Source: Mycolicibacter heraklionensis | GTDB taxonomy: Bacteria > Actinomycetota > Actinomycetes > Mycobacteriales > Mycobacteriaceae | Direction of reading: 5' to 3' | Assembly: GCA_001673575.1 (NCBI GenBank) | Contig: LZME01000010.1 | Location: 1-39,052 of the forward strand | Length of the DNA stretch: 39,052 bases | Shown here: one piece after another, positions 1-8,336 of the stretch | Position numbering within the stretch: position 1 is the stretch's first letter | Layout of the letters: every line of letters begins with the position of its first letter | The notes under the pieces: model-generated | Seen by the model: the letters and a program-made list of their open reading frames with translations, nothing else | What the model was told of the DNA's origin: nothing | Databases searched by the model: none | Translations under genes and position numbers: made by a program

Positions 1-62
1 GGAGTCGACATAGACACATCCTCGCAGCCGTCGGATCGCCGGCGGGCTAACCTGAGCTGATC

Positions 63-677
63 ATGCCCCTGACGTCGTCGCCGCGGGGTCGGCCGGCTGG
101 AACCAGCAGTGAAGAGACCCGCCAGCGGATCATCACCGCAGCGATCCGGCGCGTCGCCGAGGTCGGCCGTTCGGGTGCCACGATCCGCGACATCGCCGCC
201 GCCGCCGAGATGACCAGCGCCAACCTCTACAACTACTTTCCGAACAAGGCCGAACTGGTGGCGGCCGCGATCGCCGCGCGGGCCGAGATCGCGCTGCCGC
301 GACTGCGGCGCGCCGCCGAGCGGCCCGGCACGGTCGTCGACCGGATCGAGGCCGTGCTGGACGAGTCCGGCAACCTCATGCGCGAACATCCCGACCTCGC
401 CACGTTCGAGTGGGCGATTCGCGCACAGAACGCCGTCACCGTGTATCCGGGCGAGACCGGAAGCGGGGGGCTCGAGGCGCTGCGCGACATCATCACCGGG
501 ATCGTCGATGACGGCGACAGTAGCGACGCCACCGGGGCGCGGCCGGCGGTCGAGGTGACCTACGCCCTGCTCTACGGGCTGACCGAGTTGGCGGCGACCG
601 GAACTCCGGAGGCCTATCACGCGGCGCTGGCCGCCGCGAAGTGCCTGATCAGGGGGACGCTGTTCGCCGCCCATTGA
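63..677 (+). CDS. TetR/AcrR family transcriptional regulator
   Basis: Predicted DNA-binding repressor of 204 aa. The N-terminal helix-turn-helix (about residues 23-70) has the typical TetR layout: IRDIAAAAEM followed by the recognition helix ending YNYFPNKAEL. The rest is a helical ligand-binding domain that is not diagnostic for a ligand. A -10-like TAACCT (48-53) lies 9 nt before the ATG, so the 5' leader would be almost absent. The gene ends at the edge of a perfect palindrome (677-700) and is followed 73 nt later by a flavin monooxygenase on the same strand. This suggests that it controls that enzyme, and perhaps itself if the two are co-transcribed. The family call is firm; the target is inference. 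Confidence 0.9.
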   Translation: MPLTSSPRGRPAGTSSEETRQRIITAAIRRVAEVGRSGATIRDIAAAAEMTSANLYNYFPNKAELVAAAIAARAEIALPRLRRAAERPGTVVDRIEAVLDESGNLMREHPDLATFEWAIRAQNAVTVYPGETGSGGLEALRDIITGIVDDGDSSDATGARPAVEVTYALLYGLTELAATGTPEAYHAALAAAKCLIRGTLFAAH

Positions 678-700
678 TATAATCAACTGATTGATTATAT
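677..700. promoter_or_regulatory. Perfect AT-rich palindrome, candidate TetR operator
   Basis: Two 10-bp arms, ATATAATCAA and its exact reverse complement TTGATTATAT, flank a 4-bp spacer CTGA. The element starts at the last base of the tetR stop codon and lies 50 bp before the monooxygenase GTG. In such GC-rich DNA a perfect AT-rich inverted repeat next to a TetR gene is most simply an operator. It is not a terminator, because the stem is AT-rich and no T-run follows. Confidence 0.7.
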
Positions 701-750
701 GCTGAGCCGGTTGCTGGGCTGGCTTTGCGGCGTTCCGGAGGTGCCTGACA

Positions 751-2529
751 GTGGCCGACGTCCAGGGTCTGAAGTCGCAAAACTTTGATCCGAACACCTT
801 GCGCGACAAGTACGCCCGCGAACGCCAACGGCGCCTGCGAAACGACGGGATCGACCAGTACGTGGAGGTGGCGGGCCGCTTCGCTCGGTTCGCCGAGGAC
901 CCATGGGCCGACCCCGGATTCACCCGGGAACCGCTGTCCGATGAGGTCGACGTCGCGATCGTCGGAGCCGGCTTCGGAGGACTGCTGACCGGTGCCCGGC
1001 TGCGCGAGCTCGGCGTGGGCAGCATTCGGCTGATCGACAAGGCCGCCGATGTTGGTGGCACCTGGTACTGGAATCGGTATCCCGGTATCGCCTGCGACGT
1101 GGAGTCCTACGTCTACATGCCGCTGCTGGAGGAACTCGGCTACGTGCCGACCGAGAAATACGCCAAGGGACCGGAGATCTTCGCGCACTGCCAGCGCATC
1201 GCCCGCCACTACGATTTGTACTCCGATGCCTGCCTGCAGACCGAGGTCACCGAAATACGTTGGCACCAAGCGACGTCGCGCTGGGTGATCACGACCAATC
1301 GTGGCGACGCATTCCGGGCCCGATTCGTCTCGATGGCCAATGGCTACTTGCAGAAGCCGAAGCTGCCGGGCATTCCCGGCATCGACGGGTTCGCCGGGCG
1401 CACCTTCCACACCAGTCGCTGGGACTACGACTACACCGGCGCGGACCTGGACCGGCTGGCCGACAAGCGAGTGGGGATCATCGGCACCGGTGCTACCGCG
1501 ATCCAGTGCGTGCCTCGCCTGGCGGAGGCGGCCAGGCACCTCTACGTCTTTCAGCGCACACCCTCGACGGTGGACGTACGGGGCAACCGGCCTACCGATC
1601 CGCAGTGGGCGGCCGAGCTGGAGCCGGGCTGGCAACAGCGCCGGATGGAGAACTTTCAGATCCTGACCGCGGGCGGCCAGGCCGACGAAGACCTGGTCGA
1701 CGACGCCTGGACCAGCCTCACCAAGCAGATGCCGATCGTCAGCGGAGACGGCCCCGTCGACCAATCGGTGCGCGCGGAGATGGCCGACTTCGCCAAGATG
1801 GCGGAGATCCGCGGGCGCGTCGACTCGCTGGTGAACGATCCAACCACCGCCGAGGCTCTGAAGCCGTGGTACGGCTACTACTGCAAGCGGCCGTGCTTCC
1901 ACGATGAGTACCTGCAGGCGTTCAATCGCGACAACGTCACCCTGGTCGACACGAAAGGCCGTGGCGTCGAGCAGATCACCGCTTCCGGTGCAGTAGTCGA
2001 CGGCGTCGAATACCCGTTGGACTGCCTGGTTTTCGCTACCGGCTTCGAGGTGGGCACCGACTATTGCCGGCGTACGGGTTTCGAGGTCATCGGGCGCGAC
2101 GGCGTTACCCTGACCGAGAGATGGGCCAACGGTGTGCGCACCTTCCACGGCCTGCACGTGAGCGGCTTCCCAAACTGCTTCATCGAAAGCATCGCCCAGT
2201 CCGGGTTCACGGTGAACTTCCCCTACCTGATCGACACCCAGTCGCGGCACGTGGCGTGGGTGATCGCCCACGCGTTGCAGCAGTCGGTGGCCGCTTTGGA
2301 GGCCACCGAGGAAGCCGAACAGGGCTGGGTCGATGCCGTGGTGGCCCGTTCCGACGTCATCGCCGGCCGGCGAGAGGCGTGTACGCCGGGCTACTACAAC
2401 CGTGAGGGCCACGCGAACACACGGCTGCGCCAGGACAGCTTCTTCTTCGGCGGCCCCACCGAATACGCCGACATCCTGACCGCATGGCGAGAATCCGGCA
2501 CCTTGGAAGGCTTTACCATCACCCGATAG
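751..2529 (+). CDS. Baeyer-Villiger type flavin monooxygenase
   Basis: Predicted FAD- and NADPH-dependent enzyme (592 aa) that inserts oxygen into a ketone to give an ester or lactone. Residues 72-77 (GAGFGG) are the FAD-binding Rossmann loop. Residues 102-112 (GGTWYWNRYPG) are the conserved block after it. F214-x-G-x3-H220-x3-W224-D225 is the Baeyer-Villiger fingerprint, and GTGATA (245-250) begins the NADPH-binding domain. FATGFEVG near residue 427 closes the FAD domain. The start is GTG at 751, chosen for the CGGAGGTG ribosome site at 735-742. Length is normal for the longer cyclopentadecanone/steroid monooxygenase-like branch. The substrate cannot be read from the sequence. It converges on the alcohol dehydrogenase, with 6 bp between the stops. 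Confidence 0.9.
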   Translation: MADVQGLKSQNFDPNTLRDKYARERQRRLRNDGIDQYVEVAGRFARFAEDPWADPGFTREPLSDEVDVAIVGAGFGGLLTGARLRELGVGSIRLIDKAADVGGTWYWNRYPGIACDVESYVYMPLLEELGYVPTEKYAKGPEIFAHCQRIARHYDLYSDACLQTEVTEIRWHQATSRWVITTNRGDAFRARFVSMANGYLQKPKLPGIPGIDGFAGRTFHTSRWDYDYTGADLDRLADKRVGIIGTGATAIQCVPRLAEAARHLYVFQRTPSTVDVRGNRPTDPQWAAELEPGWQQRRMENFQILTAGGQADEDLVDDAWTSLTKQMPIVSGDGPVDQSVRAEMADFAKMAEIRGRVDSLVNDPTTAEALKPWYGYYCKRPCFHDEYLQAFNRDNVTLVDTKGRGVEQITASGAVVDGVEYPLDCLVFATGFEVGTDYCRRTGFEVIGRDGVTLTERWANGVRTFHGLHVSGFPNCFIESIAQSGFTVNFPYLIDTQSRHVAWVIAHALQQSVAALEATEEAEQGWVDAVVARSDVIAGRREACTPGYYNREGHANTRLRQDSFFFGGPTEYADILTAWRESGTLEGFTITR

Positions 2530-2535
2530 CCGGAG

Positions 2536-3669
2536 CTAGAGGCCGAAGTCGATGACGCCCCTGATCAATTCGCCGGCGGCCAGGTCGTCATACGCCTGGT
2601 TGACGTCATCGAGCTGGTAACGCTTGGTGACCATCTCATCGAGTTGCAGTCGGCCCGCATCGTAGAGCGTGGCCAACAGTGGGATGTCGGTCCGCGGATT
2701 GCAGGACCCGAAGACGGTGCCGCACAACGTCTTGTTCATCAGCATCATGTCCTGGGGATCGATGCTGGCCCGGGTGCCCTGTACCGCCATCCCGGTCAGC
2801 ACACAGGTCCCGGCCTTGCGGGTCAGCCGCAGTGCGTCCTCGACGTCGGAATCGGTGACGACAGCGGGGGACACCACCACCGCGTCGGCCATCACCCCGC
2901 GGGTCAGGTCGCGGACCAACTCGCAGGCCTCGGCGGCGCTGGACGCGGTGTGGGTGGCGCCGAACGCAACCGCTGATTCCCGCTTGAAGGCAATGGGATC
3001 CACCGCGACGATCCGGAGGGCACCGTTGATGCGAGCTCCCTGGACGGCGGCCGTGCCGATGCCGCCCACTCCGATGACCACGACGGTGTCGCCGCCGCGC
3101 ACACCGGCGCGATACGCCGCCGAGCCGTAACCCGTCGGCACCGCGCACGCCAGCAGGGCCGCGGAAAGCAGCGGCAGGTGCGGATCGATCTTGACCAGCG
3201 AGGCAGCCGAGACCACGGTGTGCTCGGCGAAAGCGCCGATCTTGGAGACATGAGCCAGATCCCGGCCATCGCAGCCGTGGTGCCGGAAGGTGCCATCAGT
3301 AGGCATTCCGGGCAGCATGGTTCCCGCTCCGGCGTCACAGATGTACTCCATACCCGAAGAGCACCAATGACATTGACCGCAGACCGCAACGAATGACGTC
3401 ACCACATGATCGCCGGGAGACAGCGCCGTGACACCGTCACCGACCTGCACGACCACCCCGGAGCCTTCGTGGCCGCCGATCGTCGGCGCGGTCGGAGCGC
3501 TCTGCCCCGGCGGGGCCAGGTGGCCCTGACGGATGTGTTCGTCGGAATGGCACAAGCCCGCCGCGGCCATGCGGATCAAGACCTCGCCGGGGCGCGGCGG
3601 ATCGAGTTCGAACTCCTCGATCGACCAGGGTCCACCGTAGGTTCGCAGGATCGCGGCGCGACTTTTCAT
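2536..3669 (-). CDS. Zinc-dependent alcohol dehydrogenase, NDMA-dependent type
   Basis: Medium-chain dehydrogenase/reductase of 377 aa that oxidises an alcohol with a tightly bound or free NAD cofactor. Catalytic zinc ligands are C40 (GLCHSD), H67-E68 (GGHEGSG) and C175. The structural zinc set is C97, C100, C103 and C111. GVGGIG (200-205) is the NAD loop. The sequence style (MKSRAAIL start, CGVxTGYGS-like segment, FGSCNPRTDIP near the C-terminus) matches the mycobacterial NDMA-dependent group that includes AdhB/AdhE1-like proteins. The ATG at 3669 is preferred over upstream starts inside the glucosyltransferase. It lies 10 bp after the glucosyltransferase stop, so it is probably the last gene of that transcript. 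A role in polysaccharide synthesis is not evident; its presence there looks like a local acquisition. Confidence 0.88.
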   Translation of the reverse strand: MKSRAAILRTYGGPWSIEEFELDPPRPGEVLIRMAAAGLCHSDEHIRQGHLAPPGQSAPTAPTIGGHEGSGVVVQVGDGVTALSPGDHVVTSFVAVCGQCHWCSSGMEYICDAGAGTMLPGMPTDGTFRHHGCDGRDLAHVSKIGAFAEHTVVSAASLVKIDPHLPLLSAALLACAVPTGYGSAAYRAGVRGGDTVVVIGVGGIGTAAVQGARINGALRIVAVDPIAFKRESAVAFGATHTASSAAEACELVRDLTRGVMADAVVVSPAVVTDSDVEDALRLTRKAGTCVLTGMAVQGTRASIDPQDMMLMNKTLCGTVFGSCNPRTDIPLLATLYDAGRLQLDEMVTKRYQLDDVNQAYDDLAAGELIRGVIDFGL

Positions 3670-3679
3670 CTCGCCGGGT

Positions 3680-4924
3680 TTACCGGTCTGGCAGCGCGTG
3701 CTCGATGATCGGCCGGCGTGGCTGCGGGTCCCGCAAGCGGCGTTTGGCCGCCAGATAGACCTGGGCGGTCTCGTCGGCCACGGTGTGCCAATCGAAGTCG
3801 GAGCTGAGCCGCTCCCGGGCGGCCACCGCCCGGCGCTGGGCGGCGGCCGGGTCATCGAGCACGTGGCAGACGGCCGCGGCCAGGGCCGGCACGTCGCGCG
3901 GCGGGCAGGACATTCCGGTTTCGCCGTTGATCACCGCCTCGCCCAGTCCGCCCACGTTGGCGACCACCAGCGGGGTTCCGGCGGCAGCGGCCTCCAGTGC
4001 CGCCAGGCCGAACGGTTCGTAGTGACTCGGCAGTGCCGCAGCGTCGGCCCGGTGCAACAGTGCCAACAGCTCATCGTGGTCGACGCGGCCGATGAACCGG
4101 GTTGCCTTGAGTACCCGGTTCTTTCGGGCGCACTCGACCAGCCAGTCCTGCTGGGTGCCGTCGCCGGCAATGGTCAGCGTGGTTCCCGGGTGGGCGCGCC
4201 GAATCCGCGGCAGGGCCGCAATGATGTCGTGCACGCCCTTCTCGTACTCGAGTCGCCCGACGAACAGGATCTCCGGCGGCCCGCCGCGGGACTGCCGGGG
4301 GGCGAACGGCCACCGGGCGGCGTCAATGCCGTTGCGGATCACGGTGGTTTCGGCGAGTCCGGGACCGAACAGGTCGGTGATCTCATCCCGCATCGAGGCC
4401 GAACAGGTGATCAGCGAATCGGATTCGCGGACCAGCCACGATTCCACCGCGTGCACCTGACGGCTCAACGGTCCCGACACCCAGCCTGAGTGACGTCCGG
4501 CTTCGGTGGCGTGGATCGTGGAAACCAAAGGCACATCGTAGAATTCGGCGAGCGCAATGGCCGGGTGTGCCACCAGCCAGTCGTGGGCGTGCACCAGATC
4601 GGGACGCCACAGGCTTTGGCCGCCGTCGATCTTGAGCGACAGGCCGGCGCGGACCATCGAATGCCCCATCGCCAGCGTCCAGGCCATCATGTCTTCGCCG
4701 AAGGAGAACTCGTGCGGGTCTTGGGCCGCGGCGACCACCCGCACGCCTTCGCTGATCTCGTCGGACGACGGGTGAGTGCTGGGGTCGGTGCCATAGGGAC
4801 GCCGGCACAGGACGACGACGTCGTGGCCGGCAGCGGCCAGCGCGGTCGACAGGTGATGAACGTGTCGACCCAGCCCGCCGATCACCACCGGCGGGTATTC
4901 CCACGACACCATCAGGATCTTCAC
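3680..4924 (-). CDS. GT4 alpha-glucosyltransferase, Rv3032-like (glycogen/MGLP synthesis)
   Basis: Predicted cytoplasmic alpha-1,4-glucosyltransferase (414 aa) that elongates glucan chains used for methylglucose lipopolysaccharide and glycogen. It agrees, from memory, almost end to end with M. tuberculosis Rv3032, including the opening KILMVSWEYPPVVIGG and the final ALPDR. Family GT4 signs are the glycine-rich GGLGRHVHH loop (17-24), HAHDW (112-116), the donor-site pair R224/K229 in GRLEYEKG, and the E303-x7-E311 motif in HYEPFGLAALE. The GTG at 4924 is chosen because the family begins there; an upstream in-frame start would add unrelated residues. It lies 55 bp downstream of the branching enzyme, in the same direction. 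Confidence 0.93.
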   Translation of the reverse strand: MKILMVSWEYPPVVIGGLGRHVHHLSTALAAAGHDVVVLCRRPYGTDPSTHPSSDEISEGVRVVAAAQDPHEFSFGEDMMAWTLAMGHSMVRAGLSLKIDGGQSLWRPDLVHAHDWLVAHPAIALAEFYDVPLVSTIHATEAGRHSGWVSGPLSRQVHAVESWLVRESDSLITCSASMRDEITDLFGPGLAETTVIRNGIDAARWPFAPRQSRGGPPEILFVGRLEYEKGVHDIIAALPRIRRAHPGTTLTIAGDGTQQDWLVECARKNRVLKATRFIGRVDHDELLALLHRADAAALPSHYEPFGLAALEAAAAGTPLVVANVGGLGEAVINGETGMSCPPRDVPALAAAVCHVLDDPAAAQRRAVAARERLSSDFDWHTVADETAQVYLAAKRRLRDPQPRRPIIEHALPDR

Positions 4925-4979
4925 GCGGCGGGTCCGTTCTGACGCGCACCGTCGCGGTGCGAGGTCTCCAGGTGGGCGG

Positions 4980-6515
4980 TCACCGTGGCAGCCTACGGGC
5001 ATCTAGGGCGCCGAACAGGCCGTCGGCCTTATTCCAGCCGTCGGCCAAGCGCTGCGCGGTGTCTCGGTGGCCGCCGGCCAGTGCGTCGGCGATCTCGCGG
5101 GTGGCGTGCGCGTGCAGCTGCGCGCGGTAGCGGGCGTAGTCGGCCGCGGAGTCCTTGCTGACCATGAACGGCCAGTCGCTGGAGACCGTCAGCAGCGCCT
5201 CGCGCAGGATCTGGTCGGCGACCCGGTCCCGCGGGGCGGGGCCCGACGGCGCCGCGGTCTGGGCCAGGGCCTTGTCGACGGCGCCCAAGGCCGTCTCGAC
5301 CACCTCGGAGTTCAGCTGGACCAGGTCGGCCACCTGCTCGCCGGACCACACCCGCCAGTCCTTGCCCGAACCCCACGAGCTGGGCGGCAGTTCGACTGCT
5401 TCGCCGACGAATCCGGCGTTGATGGCGTCGGTGAGCGTACCGACGCGGACCCCGGCTTCGGGCAAGGCCCGCAGCACCCGGGCCAGCCAGGTCGGTCCCT
5501 CGTACCACCAGTGGCCGAACAGCTCGGTGTCGAATGCCGCAACGACGTGGGCCGGGCGGCCGATCCGCTCGGACTCGGACTGCAGGCGGCCCCGAACCAC
5601 CTCGACGAAATCGGCGACGTGGGCGTCGATCGCGGCATCGGCGCGCTGCGGGTCATACGGCGCCTTCTGCTCGGGGGAGACGTTGCGGCCGGTGACCCGG
5701 GACGGCTTCAACCCGGTGCGATGGTCATAGGTGTGGAAATCCCGGTAGGCGTCATGGCCGGGATAGCCCGACTTCGGCGACCACACCCGGTAGCTGACTG
5801 CAAGGTCACGGCCGAACGCGATCACGTCGGAGTCACCGACCGGCCGGCCCAGTGTGGTGTCGCCGTGCAGCGACGGGCCGTCGACCATGAAGTGCGAAAT
5901 CCCGGCGGCCGCGTATTCGGTTTCCAGACCCGGCGTGTACGCGCATTCCGGCGCCCAGATTCCGGTGGGGGTGTGGGCCAGCCTCGCCCGGGCGTCGGCC
6001 AATCCTTCGTGCAGGGCGAACTGGCGAAGTCGTGGCGCTAGCAGAGGCTGAAACGGGTGCGCCAGCGGACCGCCGAGCAGTTCCACCGTCTGTGCCTGTA
6101 CCAGCTCGCGCAGGAGCGGGCTGGCGCCGTGGCGCCACAACAGCGCGAACTCCTCGAGAGCCTGTTCGGCCGCGGCACATTCGTGCAGCCCGAACGGACG
6201 GATGTCGGGCAGGGTGGTGGCCTGGGCGGCGCGCAGCTGCCAGTTCGCCAGCCAGTGGTGCATCCCGTCGAGGCAGTACGGGTCGTCGAGCTGGGCGGCG
6301 ACCACCGGCGTTACCCCGAGCGTGAGCAGGTTTCGCCGGCCTTCGGCGGCCAGCGTCCGCAGCACCCGCACCAGCGGCAGGTACGCCGCCGACCAGGATT
6401 GGTAGAGCCATTCCTCGCCGACGGGCCAACGGCCGTGGTGCGCCAGCCACGGCAGGTGGGTGTGCAGCACCAGGGTGAACAGGCCCGGTACGGAGCCGCT
6501 GGATTCCTCGGTCAC
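4980..6515 (-). CDS. GH57 1,4-alpha-glucan branching enzyme, Rv3031-like
   Basis: Predicted branching enzyme that cuts an alpha-1,4 glucan and reattaches the piece by an alpha-1,6 bond. It has 511 aa, within the GH57 branching-enzyme range. HTHLPW (18-23) is the first GH57 motif. E190 in WAPEC is the expected catalytic nucleophile. D329 in AAFDTELFGHWWYEG is the expected acid/base in the fourth motif. GTG at 6515 overlaps the upstream methyltransferase stop by 4 nt (GTGA), which implies translational coupling and fixes the start. It acts next to the Rv3032-like transferase on the same glucan, and the pair corresponds to Rv3031-Rv3032 in M. tuberculosis. Confidence 0.93.
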   Translation of the reverse strand: MTEESSGSVPGLFTLVLHTHLPWLAHHGRWPVGEEWLYQSWSAAYLPLVRVLRTLAAEGRRNLLTLGVTPVVAAQLDDPYCLDGMHHWLANWQLRAAQATTLPDIRPFGLHECAAAEQALEEFALLWRHGASPLLRELVQAQTVELLGGPLAHPFQPLLAPRLRQFALHEGLADARARLAHTPTGIWAPECAYTPGLETEYAAAGISHFMVDGPSLHGDTTLGRPVGDSDVIAFGRDLAVSYRVWSPKSGYPGHDAYRDFHTYDHRTGLKPSRVTGRNVSPEQKAPYDPQRADAAIDAHVADFVEVVRGRLQSESERIGRPAHVVAAFDTELFGHWWYEGPTWLARVLRALPEAGVRVGTLTDAINAGFVGEAVELPPSSWGSGKDWRVWSGEQVADLVQLNSEVVETALGAVDKALAQTAAPSGPAPRDRVADQILREALLTVSSDWPFMVSKDSAADYARYRAQLHAHATREIADALAGGHRDTAQRLADGWNKADGLFGALDARRLPR

Positions 6516-7309
6516 CGGCGCACCGCGATCGCCACCAGGTCCAGGCTTTCATCGATATCGCGTTCAGCAGCTTCCAGGATATCGAAATCGTCGCTGGTCA
6601 CGCCGGCGACATCGGCCAGCAAGTCGGCCGGCCAGGGCGCGTCGGCGACCGCCCGGGCGATCTGGGCGTCGATGATCGAACCGCCGTGCCGGGCATCCAT
6701 CTCGGCCAGCACGGGCCCATGAAAAACCCCATAGACCCCCTCGACCTCGAATCCGCCCTCGAGCAGCAGCTCGGTGAGTTCGGCGGCATTGAGTTCGCGG
6801 GTGTGGAAGGGGTTGATCGGGGTGTCGCGGCCGGGGGAGAAGGTGATCCGGTTGGGTGTGGACACCATCAGTAACCCGCCGGGCCGCAACACGCGGGCAC
6901 ATTCGGCGATGAACTGCCCCTGATCCCAGAGGTGCTCGATGACTTGAAAGTTGACCACAACGTCCACGGCCCCGTCGGGCAGCGGCAACTCGGCGAGGTT
7001 TCCCTGGACGGCTTCTACGCGCGGGTAGCGGGCCCGTACATGCGCCACCGCCGCGTCGTCGTAATCCACGCCGATCACCCGCTGGGCCACGCCGGCGATC
7101 AAGTCGGCGCCGTAGCCCTCGCCGAACCCGGCCTCTAAGACTTCACGACCGCTACAGCGCGGCGCGAGCTGCTGGTAGACCACCTCGTGGCGCCGGAACC
7201 AGTAGTTCTCGACGTCGAGTCCGGGGATGGTGCGTTCCCCGGTCAGCGTCAGCGTGCTGTCGCTGGGCGGCGTGCCGGTGGGGTCTCCGGCGGCATTCGT
7301 AGATTTCAT
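6512..7309 (-). CDS. SAM-dependent methyltransferase, Rv3030-like (MGLP cluster)
   Basis: Class I methyltransferase of 265 aa. The SAM loop is VLEAGFGEGYG (57-67). An acidic residue follows in VIGVDYDD, and a motif-II-like stretch reads VVVNFQVIEHL. In M. tuberculosis the equivalent gene Rv3030 is proposed to methylate glucose units of methylglucose lipopolysaccharide, and the neighbours here support the same role. It is the first gene of the minus-strand run. A -10-like TAGCCT (7324 down to 7319) sits 9 nt before the ATG, so the leader is only a few bases. The C-terminal third (about 190-265) is acidic and specific to this family. The exact sugar position methylated cannot be seen. Confidence 0.88.
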   Translation of the reverse strand: MKSTNAAGDPTGTPPSDSTLTLTGERTIPGLDVENYWFRRHEVVYQQLAPRCSGREVLEAGFGEGYGADLIAGVAQRVIGVDYDDAAVAHVRARYPRVEAVQGNLAELPLPDGAVDVVVNFQVIEHLWDQGQFIAECARVLRPGGLLMVSTPNRITFSPGRDTPINPFHTRELNAAELTELLLEGGFEVEGVYGVFHGPVLAEMDARHGGSIIDAQIARAVADAPWPADLLADVAGVTSDDFDILEAAERDIDESLDLVAIAVRR

Positions 7310-7407
7310 CGCACAGGCAGGCTAACGCGAAGGGCGCACTCTACGAACCGGCTACCCCGCACTGGCATTATCACGACCCGCTACGCTGTACACGCGAACC
7401 GCATTAA

Positions 7408-7425
7408 GTTACCGGTGAGTAACAT
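7408..7425. promoter_or_regulatory. Inverted repeat over the putative fixA -10 box
   Basis: GTTACCGGTGAGTAAC (7408-7423) has 5-bp arms GTTAC/GTAAC around a 6-bp centre. The right arm overlaps a TANNNT hexamer, TAACAT (7420-7425), which would give a start near 7432 and a leader of about 75 nt for fixA. The layout suits repression by a TetR-type regulator of fatty-acid metabolism, but the regulator is unknown. The rest of the 197-bp divergent gap between the methyltransferase and fixA shows only promoter-like sequence. Confidence 0.45.
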
Positions 7426-7506
7426 TCTCGTGCGGCTGCGTGAATCGTTACCCAAGTCTTGTGGCCCGCCGCTGCAGGACCCCTTCGAGGAGGACGAACC
7501 ACACTC

Positions 7507-8298
7507 ATGACGAACATCGTGGTCCTGATCAAACAGGTCCCAGACACCTGGTCGGAGCGCAAGCTCACCGACGGTGACTTCACGCTGGACCGTGAGGCTG
7601 CCGACGCCGTGCTCGACGAAATCAACGAGCGGGCCGTCGAAGAGGCGCTGCAGATCCGGGAGGCCGAAGGCGCCGAAGGCACCGTCACCGTGCTGACCGC
7701 CGGCCCGGAGCGGGCCACCGAGGCGATCCGCAAGGCGCTGTCGATGGGGGCTGACAAGGCCGTGCACATCCTCGACGACGGCATGAAAGGTTCCGACGTC
7801 ATCCAGACCGGTTGGGCGCTGGCGCGCGCGCTGGGCGCCATCGAGGGCACCGAGCTGGTCATCGCCGGCAACGAGTCGACCGACGGTGTCGGCGGCGCGG
7901 TTCCGGCGATCATCGCCGAATACCTGGGTCTGCCTCAGCTGACCCACCTGCGCAAGCTGACCGTCGAGGGCGGCAAGGTCACCGGCGAGCGGGAGACCGA
8001 TGAGGGCGTGTTCACCCTGGAGGCCTCGCTGCCGGCCGTGGTGAGCGTCAACGAGAAGATCAACGAGCCGCGCTTCCCGTCCTTCAAGGGCATCATGGCC
8101 GCCAAGAAGAAGGAAGTCACCGTGCTCACCCTGGCCGAGATCGGCGTCGAGGCCGACGAGGTCGGTGTCGCCAACGCCGGAACCAAGGTGACTGCTTCGA
8201 CTCCGAAGCCGCCGAAGACCGCTGGCGAGAAGGTGACCGACGAGGGCGATGGCGGCACCAAGATCGCCGGGTACCTGGTTGCCCAGAAGATCATCTAA
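7507..8298 (+). CDS. fixA: Electron transfer flavoprotein subunit beta
   Basis: Beta subunit (263 aa) of the heterodimeric ETF that takes electrons from acyl-CoA dehydrogenases and passes them to a membrane oxidoreductase during fatty-acid oxidation. The N-terminus MTNIVVLIKQVPDT is typical. GNESTDGVGGAVPA (121-134) is the AMP-binding loop, and the segment around 156-180 (ERETDEGVFTLEASLPAVVS) is the ETF-beta signature region. The ATG at 7507 is chosen for the strong GAGGAGGA site at 7487-7494. The same gene in M. tuberculosis is Rv3029c. fixB follows after 38 bp with its own weak Shine-Dalgarno sequence, so the two are co-transcribed. Confidence 0.96.
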   Translation: MTNIVVLIKQVPDTWSERKLTDGDFTLDREAADAVLDEINERAVEEALQIREAEGAEGTVTVLTAGPERATEAIRKALSMGADKAVHILDDGMKGSDVIQTGWALARALGAIEGTELVIAGNESTDGVGGAVPAIIAEYLGLPQLTHLRKLTVEGGKVTGERETDEGVFTLEASLPAVVSVNEKINEPRFPSFKGIMAAKKKEVTVLTLAEIGVEADEVGVANAGTKVTASTPKPPKTAGEKVTDEGDGGTKIAGYLVAQKII

Positions 8299-8336
8299 GC
8301 GATCCCCGGACCTAGCGAAGACGGAAGAAAATAGAC

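Noticed and set aside
649..2412. 587-codon open frame antisense to the monooxygenase
   Set aside because: No domain or start signals. Long antisense frames are usual in GC-rich coding DNA, and the sense strand has full catalytic motifs.
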